64,000 bases of DNA from assembly GCA_963576725.1 (NCBI GenBank), contig OY755242.1, forward strand, positions 27,814,358 through 27,878,357, given 5' to 3'. The notes beneath the pieces were generated by a model. It ran no database searches, was not told where the DNA came from, and saw nothing but the letters and a program-made list of their open reading frames with translations. Below are positions 57,357 to 64,000 of this stretch, one piece after another. A program made the position numbers and the translations under genes. Source of the DNA: Azorinus chamasolen (taxonomy: Eukaryota > Mollusca > Bivalvia > Cardiida > Solecurtidae). Each line of letters opens with the position of its first letter. Position 1 is the first letter of the stretch.

Positions 57357-57779
57357 TAGCCCTTTCCTTCATATAAACGCCTTTTCACGCATTTGCAAAC
57401 AAAGCAGATCCAGATCAGGGTCCATGCTTATAAAACTTTTTAGCTGAGTCTGAGTTCGTTCTCAAGCTTTTGATTGGTCAGATTTGAGTTCTCAAGCTTT
57501 AGATCGGTCAGATTTGAGTCAAAGGCTCAAATCTGACCAATCTAAAACTTGAGAACGAACTCAGACTCAACTAAAAGTTTTATAAGCATGGATACAGATC
57601 TCATATCGGAGCTGTCTGATCATGGTCTGCTCTGTTTGCTTTTGACATGATATAGATCTGATTGTACAGACTTTGTCAAAGCAAAATGTTTCTTGAAAAG
57701 TTTACCGTATAAATATCAAGCTAATAAATATTCATGATGTAATTATTTCGTACATGAATATTGAACAGGGAAAGAGTTA
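57357..57779. repeat. T1 interrupted by a foldback
   Basis: TTAGCCCTTTCCTTCATATA to CAGATCAGG, resuming CAGATCTCATATCGGAGCTG and ending CAGGGAAAGAGTTAA. Confidence 0.85.
57424..57589. repeat. 166-bp foldback nested in T1
   Basis: ATGCTTATAAAACTTTT pairs with AAAAGTTTTATAAGCAT, and GAGTCTGAGTTCGTTCTCAA with its complement. The centre has two ATTGGTCAGATTTGAGT-type repeats. Related ends (TTATAAAACT) bound the element at 61518-61758. Confidence 0.88.
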
Positions 57780-58003
57780 AGAAAACTTAACTACTGACAC
57801 CATAAGGGATTAAAATTCAACATTGCCATCTGCTACACTTTTCTACAAACATTTGTGTTTATCTTTGCTGGGGTTTTTTTTCGAAGATAAAGTCAAGGTA
57901 TTGTCATAGCCTTGATGTTGTTGTCAAGATCTGTCTTCATGTGCGTTGTTGAGCAAACACTTGGAGATTTGTTTTTATTCTACATTTTGCTACTTTCTGG
58001 TAT

Positions 58004-58252
58004 CGTCCTGTTTTAACCTGTCAAAATTTAAATAATTATACGCTTGCTGAACACGCTACAATATATAGCTTCGGTTGATATCAATTGTTTCTTCTAATAA
58101 AAGCTTTCCTACTTGACTTATTCGAGTACATGTATATTTATTGTGAATCTCGTGAAAAACGTTTGAAACACAGGTTTACCGAAGCTAAATATATCCTTTC
58201 AGTGACATAGGAATATTCACATTTTGACAGGTCGAAAAAACAGGACATTAAT
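58004..58252. repeat. inverted-terminal-repeat element, unassigned
   Basis: GTCCTGTTTTAACCTGTCAA then AATTT faces ATTTTGACAGGTCG then AAAAAACAGGAC. The interior is unlike the T or P families. Confidence 0.6.
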
Positions 58253-58309
58253 GGGCATACCTCTCATGCATATTTAAAGAGTTTTTTCCCTTCAATTAAA
58301 GAGTTTTGT

Positions 58310-58506
58310 CCCTTCAATCCTTTAATCGTTTACTTTATAGGCTATTTTTATAGATCTACTGCAGTTGAAACCATTTCGAGGGCTTGGAGCAAAACTATTG
58401 TAACAATAGTTTTGTTCCAAGCCCTCGATTTGCTCTATTCATCACAAGGGTGTCAATAAGTGGCTCTTACAGAGGTGCCAAAAGAGGTGTATGAGGTAAT
58501 GGGTTG
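58310..58506. repeat. T2 variant with replaced hairpin tip
   Basis: T2 outer parts (TAGGCTATTTTTATAGATC; GAGGTAATGGGTTGAA) and GAAACCATT at the stem base are kept. The tip is a different perfect palindrome (58377-58428), CGAGGGCTTGGAGCAAAACT and ATTGT with its complement. Confidence 0.8.
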
Positions 58507-58533
58507 AATATTGAATGTCTTGTCATGTAAGCT

Positions 58534-58684
58534 TTAACCCATTCCCACATATTGACGGCGTTTGACGCTTCTTTAACAGTCACCTTTTGAAACCATTGTG
58601 ATAAATAGAGCATTTGCTCCTATTGGAGCAAGTACTCTATTTATCACAATGGTTTCAAAACTACACAATTCTAAAATATTTCCC
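58534..58684. repeat. T2, right arm cut
   Basis: TTAACCCATTCCCACATATT, hairpin with cap GCTCCTATTGGAGC, truncated at AATATTTCCCTT. Confidence 0.82.
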
Positions 58685-58773
58685 TTGGACCCCTATAGCC
58701 ACAGTGCATACATCACATTTGGATTCAGCTACTCTTAAGCTCCTGTATAATAACAGCAGTACTTTCTTGTTAG

Positions 58774-58978
58774 ATAGTAAAACCTCTCTAAACCGGAATT
58801 CTAGTTGAGAATAATTTAGGTACGTATAGGCAGGTGACTGCTTAATGCAAGGTGAAAGTCATGCAGAAAGCTCCTAGAGGAGCTTTCTGCATGACTTTCA
58901 CCTTGCATTAAGCTGCCACATGTCTCCAAGAATGATATTTATACTGATTTGAACGTCCGGTTTAGAGGGGTTTTACTG
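58774..58978. repeat. P3 full length
   Basis: TAGTAAAACCTCTCTAAACC with CGGAATTC at left; GTCCGGTTTAGAGGGGTTTT with ACTG at right. Perfect 40-base hairpin arms around GCTCCTAGAGGAGC. Confidence 0.92.
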
Positions 58979-59496
58979 TATAACATTATCCAACTTGACA
59001 TCCAGTGTAAACCCTGATCAGAGAGTTATCACAGTCGGTCTGGGTTGGCAAAATACCAGCATTTATGAGTATTTTCCGTTTATGAGTATTTTCTGTGCAT
59101 GAGTATTTTCCGCTCCGTTCGGTGTTTACATCCAGGTGCAGAAGAACTTGACAACGGCAACCACTTCTTTAGTGCATATGTGTGGCTTAAGTAGGTGCTT
59201 GCTTATTCAGAGTAAAAGTAATGCTGAAATACCCTTAACCCTTTCCTTCATGTGACCACTTTTTAACGCCTTTGTAAACAAAATAGCAATAACAGTGTTT
59301 CGAGCAGTCCGTATAGAGATCTACCCTACCTATTCTCATATTGGTAGTTAAACCCGTTTAATTCGAGAAACGAGTTGGCTGTCATTTGTTTGCAAACAGT
59401 GAGCTCCTAGAGGAATCCTCTCATCAGGGTTTGCACTATTTGTCATTTCAAATCCTCTCACAAGCTATACCCTTTCATACTAAACTAACTCTACCT

Positions 59497-59726
59497 TTAA
59501 CCCATTCCCCCATAGGCTATTTTAGACCCAACTTCTTTGAATTAATCTACAGAAAAGCAGCATTAATTAGAGAAAAGGAATTTTTTAAGAATTTTGTTGT
59601 TATGAAACCATTGTGATAAATAGAGCATTTGCTCCCATAGGAGCAAATGCTCTATTTATCACAATGGTTTCAATAGGTGACCTTTTCAGAGGCGTCAAAA
59701 GTCGTCAATATGAGGGAATGGGTTAA
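59497..59726. repeat. T2 (reverse) full length
   Basis: TTAA at both ends, perfect hairpin at 59604-59672 with cap GCTCCCATAGGAGC. A T4-like short hairpin lies at 59388-59443. Confidence 0.93.
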
Positions 59727-59873
59727 TCTGTGATGTATTATTCCACTTTGTTAATTTAACAGTAAAAGTTTTGACTTTGAATTGAATCTATTGTTAAATC
59801 CACTAAATTAAAATGAAATTGCTGGTTTTCATAGTGATTTATCATTGTGGCTTGCAAGAGCTTAGATCTTTTG

Positions 59874-60126
59874 TTAACCCTTTCCCTCATATAGACAATG
59901 TCACATGTTTTCACGCATTTGCAGAGTAGACCCAGATCAGACGGCTCCTATAGGAGCCATCTGATCAGGGTCTGCTCTGTTTGCTTATGAAATAGTAATA
60001 GGCCGGACTCTACAGTTTCTAACAATACAAAAAAAACAGGTCTGCAAATGCCATTATAAATATTCAGCGAATAAATATTCATGATGTTATTATTTCTTAC
60101 ATGAATATGCAACAGGGAAGGTTTAA
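59874..60126. repeat. T1 full length before the gap
   Basis: TTAACCCTTTCCCTCATATA to CAACAGGGAAGGTTTAA. Cap CTCCTATAGGAG. Confidence 0.9.
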
Positions 60127-60167
60127 CTATGATATATATTTACTTTTTGTAATATTGCATCTGTATT

Positions 60168-60367
60168 NNNNNNNNNNNNNNNNNNNNNNNNNNNNNNNNN
60201 NNNNNNNNNNNNNNNNNNNNNNNNNNNNNNNNNNNNNNNNNNNNNNNNNNNNNNNNNNNNNNNNNNNNNNNNNNNNNNNNNNNNNNNNNNNNNNNNNNNN
60301 NNNNNNNNNNNNNNNNNNNNNNNNNNNNNNNNNNNNNNNNNNNNNNNNNNNNNNNNNNNNNNNNNNN
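60168..60367. other. assembly gap (200 N)
   Basis: Exactly 200 N, a conventional placeholder length, so the true gap size is unknown. It interrupts T1-rich DNA: a full T1 ends at 60126 and a 5'-cut T1 resumes right after the gap. Confidence 1.
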
Positions 60368-60371
60368 CGAA

Positions 60372-60473
60372 GGATTAATATTATATCATAAGCAAACAGA
60401 GCAGACCCTATAGGAGCCGTCTGATCTGGGTCTACTCTGTTTGCGAAGGCGTAGGTATGGAGTAAAGGGTTAA
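60372..60473. repeat. T1 (reverse) half after the gap
   Basis: CATAAGCAAACAGAGCAGAC then CCTATAGGAGCCGTCTGATC to GGAGTAAAGGGTTAA; the left arm has lost TGATCAGACGGCTC. Confidence 0.8.
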
Positions 60474-60489
60474 GTTTTAGTACAGAAGA

Positions 60490-60650
60490 CTTTTTATCCT
60501 TTTTGGGGAAGGTTGTTAAATGAAGGATTGAAGTCCTGCTGAAAGGAGGAGCTTTCTGCATGACTTTCTCCCAGCAATAAGTTGCCACATGTCTAAAAGA
60601 GCGGCGGTATTGCGTACTTGAGCGTCTGGATAATCGAGCTTTTACAATAT
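60490..60650. repeat. P3, decayed
   Basis: GGAAGGTTGTTAAATGAAGG and GGAGGAGCTTTCTGCATGAC; right TIR GAGCGTCTGGATAATCGAG. Confidence 0.6.
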
Positions 60651-61012
60651 ATCCAAACCCAGAAAAATATTTGTTCAAATATATAACAATGTTAATAATG
60701 TTTCTTAAATTATTCGTTATATAATAGTCGTTATATTATTTTTATTGGACACATATTTTCGTTTATACAATATTGCAACATTCCACACGCCATAGTAGGC
60801 TGGTGATGTTCATACAGTTGTTTAGAGCAAACTTGTGAAATGTCAAGTGTTGTGGACAAATGAAAAACGGGATATTTTTTTTCTTCAAAATAGTGTATTT
60901 CTATATGACCACAAAATACAATGCATTTCTTTTGCGTATCTTAAATTTGCGTAAATTTCGTAATTGTCCTTTATAGATGTAAGAGAAAATATTCCCTATG
61001 GCAACTAGCCTA

Positions 61013-61208
61013 CAGTGAAACCTCTCTAAACCGGAACTCTACAAGAGATCTGGATACTTTAAGGCAGGTGGCTGCTTAATGCAGGGTAAAAGTTATGCAG
61101 AAAGCTCCCAGAGGAGCTTTCTTCATGACTTTCACCCTGCATTAAGCTGTTTCCAAGACTCGTATATATACTAAACTGAACGCCCAGTTTAGAGGGGTTT
61201 TATTTTAC
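61013..61208. repeat. P3
   Basis: CAGTGAAACCTCTCTAAACC with CGGAAC at left; CCCAGTTTAGAGGGGTTTTA at right. Cap GCTCCCAGAGGAGC. Confidence 0.88.
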
Positions 61209-61319
61209 ATACAGCGTAGACCCAGACCATTCGCCACGTCTCTGACATTTTGTATGCACTGCTTAATGCTCAACATGAATCTAATTATACTACATAAATA
61301 CAACATGTACACCCTTATC

Positions 61320-61400
61320 AGTCTGCCCTATTCATCATAATGGTTTGAAAATCAGTGACTACAGTGACGTCAAACGGCATCAACTCGAGGGAATGGGATT
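61320..61400. repeat. T2 right half
   Basis: GCCCTATTCATCATAATGGT to CAACTCGAGGGAATGGG. Confidence 0.65.
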
Positions 61401-61489
61401 TTTGGCAAGTGGTCTTTGAAATGAGACTAAAGCTTGGACTAATTAATAAAGAGTACAGAAAGAGTCACGACAGTTTCGCGCTCGGGTTC

Positions 61490-61762
61490 ATGAAAGTCCC
61501 CGGGTCTAGACCCGGGTCCGAGGTTATAAAACTCTGACAGGTCCAGATGAGATGCGTAAATTTATACACTTTCAAGCAAAGCTCCTTTATTTCTCCACCA
61601 AACCCTAGACTGTAACCATTCTTTAGAAGAGTGGTCACAGAATAGGGTTTGGTGGGGGAACTGACGCATTTAGGCACACACCTTTATTTGTAGCTTTGCT
61701 CTGAGTCTGAATCAACAACAATCTGATTGGTCAAACAAAAAGTTTTATAACCTCGGGACTCG
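61490..61762. repeat. foldback with TTATAAAACT ends and inner ACCAAACCCTA hairpin
   Basis: CCGAGGTTATAAAACT (61518) pairs with AGTTTTATAACCTCGG (61758). Inside, CTCCACCAAACCCTAGACTG pairs with CAGAATAGGGTTTGGTGGGG. A perfect palindrome CCCGGGTCTAGACCCGGG adjoins at 61499-61516. Confidence 0.82.
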
Positions 61763-62700
61763 AATCGCTGTTTTACAAAACGTTTATTCTCCACATTTTA
61801 GACGACCAGAAAATCAGTTACTCTTGAATTCGCGTAAGATAGTGAAACACTACGCCTCTTCTTCATTTTAGAGTTCCAGCTGAGCATTCAAGTAGTTGAG
61901 GAGCTCTGAAAGACAGTAAACAGTGATAAATATAGTAAACAAGAAATGTCGACACGACATCAAATCGGGTTTTCCTTCACTATTAACCAGTGATTTCTAA
62001 GTTCAAAGGGACACAACTCCCAGAAAAATTGCAGAAGGAAAAATCCCCTTCAATAATTATGCACATCTTATTGCAGTTGTCGTTCGTTACTCTCACATAC
62101 ACCTCTGCGATGGGCTCGTGCCAAGTTTGTGTTTTATGGTTATCTGAGCCGTTAGTTTATATAAAAAATGCTTGAATCAAGAATAAATAGCTTTTATTTT
62201 ATCATAAAACTGGTAATACAGTTTGATTTCAGAGAATATTTGATGACCTATTTTCATGCCGCTTTACGCTTCAAGTATTGCACAAATGTAAACAAACAAA
62301 ATGGAATGATGTCTGCTCAATATTTCGAAAACAGTTTCTACAAATCATAGATTCCGAACTTCTTATAAAGGCACTGATATTCTGCTTTAACCCCAAAGAG
62401 CACACAACTTATGGGAAATCTCAGGCTTTTGCTTTTCTTCCGTTGAACTGTCAAAATACACACACAGCAATTTACTTTCTGTTTTGTACGGGAGTTAGTT
62501 TCATTTTGGACTACTTTCTGAGCCGACTACAGAGGTAAATGTAATGTAGCCGGGTGTAAGAGAGTGGTTGTGTATTTGCTACAAAAATGCAAGGTTTTAT
62601 GAAAGATTGGCAGCCGCCCTCCCGCCGAACATCATTTCAATAACCGGATTTTCCGTGGAAAACCGGGTAAACAACTATATCTGTTCTGTTCTGTTCTGTT
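61763..62700. other. no gene recognised
   Basis: AAGTTCAAAGGGACACAACT (61999) is a bivalve-type repeat word. Frames of 60-86 codons occur at 62168-62538 without family resemblance. A short TTCTG repeat sits at 62683-62702. Confidence 0.4.
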
Positions 62701-62714
62701 CTATAAGGCTGCCA

Positions 62715-62850
62715 CCAGAACGAGATCTAAAACTGGGTCATTGTTTAATGCATGTTATGTAGAAAACTTCTACATAAGCTTTCTGCATTTCGTTTGTCCT
62801 GCATTAAATTCGCCAATGCCTATTCATTAAGTGATCCTTGTGGAGGGGTT
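62715..62850. repeat. P2, decayed
   Basis: GGTCATTGTTTAATGCATGT, core GAAAACTTCTACATAAGCTT, right part ATTAAGTGATCCTTGTGGAG. Confidence 0.55.
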
Positions 62851-62929
62851 CTTCTTTGTCATGTGTTCCCCATTCAACACACACACATATATATGTGCTT
62901 AATCACGGAGAAAATAATGTTGTGAAATA

Positions 62930-63005
62930 TGCAAACAGTGTATACCAAGATCAGTCCCCATCGTGGATGACGCGTCTGATCAGGATCTACACTGTTTGCA
63001 ACAGT
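62930..63005. repeat. T1/T4-like hairpin
   Basis: GCAAACAGTGTATACCAAGA pairs with GATCAGGATCTACACTGTTT then GC; the centre is decayed. Confidence 0.6.
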
Positions 63006-63257
63006 TCTTGACACAGTTTTGCAACGCATGTTGTTGGCTAAAAGTAAAGAAAATCTTAAGTTCATTCAGTTTCAAACAACAATGTATGTCATTGCTAAAG
63101 ATTGTCGTTTACAAAATATCTCCATCTGCTTCAATTTGGTTCTTTTATTAATATGCTTTCTTTTTCAACCCTTGTGAGACGCAGATTAACTCCAAGATTC
63201 ACCTGTAACCAAAACCAGGCTGGTTCCCCTCGACTACAACTCTAAACATTTGACAAT

Positions 63258-63685
63258 GCAGTAGCACCTGTCCTAAGCGGCCATTCAATTATTTAACACA
63301 GGAGTCTTAACCCTTTCGGCGCCAAATTTCTAATTGTCGTCTGCAATCCAACTTTGTTAAATCATACAGTAAAATAAGGATTTGAGATAAATAAATGCAA
63401 ATTTCAAAGGAATAAAGCACATATATAGAACTTGAGATTGAGACAAATAGTGAAGTCCCTGATCAGACGCCGCCTTGAAAAGGCGGCGTCTGATCTGGGA
63501 CTGCACTATTTGTCGTGGTGGATTTACTCGACTGTGGCGGTGAAAGGGTTAAAGCGTAGGGATTGCTTAATGTAGGGCATTAGTAATGCAGAAAATTCTT
63601 ATAGGAACTTTCTGCATTACTTGTGCCCTGCATTAAGCTACACCCTGCCTTACACACCTATAATTATACCTCTTTTGATGGCCCA
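63258..63685. repeat. P2 interrupted by T5, cut by T4
   Basis: CAGTAGCACCTGTCCTAAGC start, broken at TTAA 63307. It resumes AAGCGTAGGGATTGCTTAAT at 63551, with hairpin core AAATTCTTATAGGAACTTT, and ends at GATGGCCCA where T4 begins. Confidence 0.85.
63311..63548. repeat. T5, nested in P2
   Basis: TTAA at 63307-63310 and 63549-63552; ends CCCTTTCGGCGCCAA and TGTGGCGGTGAAAGGG. Hairpin GACAAATAGTGAAGTCCCTG to the core CGCCGCCTTGAAAAGGCGGC: no CTCC cap but similar outer arms to T4. Confidence 0.9.
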
Positions 63686-63935
63686 TTAACCCTTCGCTTG
63701 CTGAATTTTTAAATACATTTCTCCTTCTTTACCAATGCCCTGTTGTATAATTACATATATATTCACCGTTTACAAGTATTTCGCTGTGCAATCACTGCTG
63801 TAGAATGCACTGGTTACACAATCAACTTGTAAATAGTGCAGACCCAGATGAGACAGCTCCTGCAGGAGCTGTCTCATCTGGGTCTTCACTATTTACAGGT
63901 AGGTATATTGACGTGAATAGCAAGAGAAGAGTTAA
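63686..63935. repeat. T4 full length (copy 2)
   Basis: TTAACCCTTCGCTTGCTGAA to AGCAAGAGAAGAGTTAA. Hairpin 63833-63896 is near perfect with the centre CAGCTCCTGCAGGAGCTG. Confidence 0.93.
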
Positions 63936-64000
63936 GTAATGTTATACTACATTCTTCCCATTTAATGCCGAGACTGTTGTAGATTCGACCTCAGCATTTT

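Overview
The window is intron-rich, AT-rich animal DNA, most likely from a bivalve mollusc. The organism call is an inference from recognised gene structure and from repeat types known to me as common in bivalve genomes (the GGGGGTATACTGGAATC repeat near 48.4 kb, the TTTAGCTCACCAGAGC repeat near 52.0 kb, the 'agggccataactc'-type repeat near 43.7 kb). No prokaryotic operon, rRNA or CRISPR array is present. A 200-bp run of N (60168-60367) marks an assembly gap.

Genes. (1) Minus strand: two separate 5' coding exons (24265-25331 and 11945-12473) each encode the start of an INF2-like formin GBD/FH3 domain. Both end at a phase-1 donor, so they look like alternative first coding exons of one gene whose remaining exons lie left of position 1. 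(2) Plus strand: a complete six-exon MCTS1 gene (density-regulated translation re-initiation factor) from 40168 to 56934, rebuilt here exon by exon to 182 residues, against about 181 in human. Everything else is intronic or intergenic.

Repeats. About half of the window is short non-autonomous inverted-repeat elements (MITEs). I name the families here and use the names below. TTAA-type elements end in CCC...GGG flanked by TTAA, as piggyBac-like MITEs do: T1 (hairpin arm CAAACAGAGTAGACCCAGAT then CAGACGG), T2 (arm GAAACCATTGTGATAAATAG then AGCATTTG), T3 (arm CAAACAGTTTGGATCC then AGATGAGACGCCGAG), T4 (arm AAATAGTGCAGACCCAGATG then AGACAG), T5 and T6 (one copy each). TA-type elements resemble pogo/Tigger MITEs, with CAGTAAAACC-like ends and TA duplications: P1 (ends CAGTAAAACCTCTCTATAAC), P2 (ends CAGTAGAACCTGTCTTAAGC or CAGTAAAACCCATCTAATGC), P3 (TIR containing CTCTAAACCGG), P4 (ends CAGTTGAACTCCGATAAC). 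T1, T2, T4 and P1-P4 have unrelated ends but carry a long central hairpin capped by the same palindrome, CTCCTATAGGAG or a close variant. This shared cap is the most unusual pattern I see.

Layout. 0-12 kb: MITEs and a 50-bp minisatellite (10.4-11.05 kb). 12-25 kb: INF2-like exons, a 49-bp tandem array grown from a P1 terminus (15.1-15.4 kb) and a local tandem duplication (18.6-21.9 kb). 25-37.5 kb: MITEs and four minisatellites. 37.5-40 kb: MITE-poor DNA with a tRNA-like repeat. 40-57 kb: MCTS1, with a 1-kb foldback in intron 1, many nested MITEs, and a 32-bp minisatellite of more than 60 units in intron 5 split by a 1.4-kb CAGGG-ended transposon. 57-64 kb: intergenic nested MITEs.
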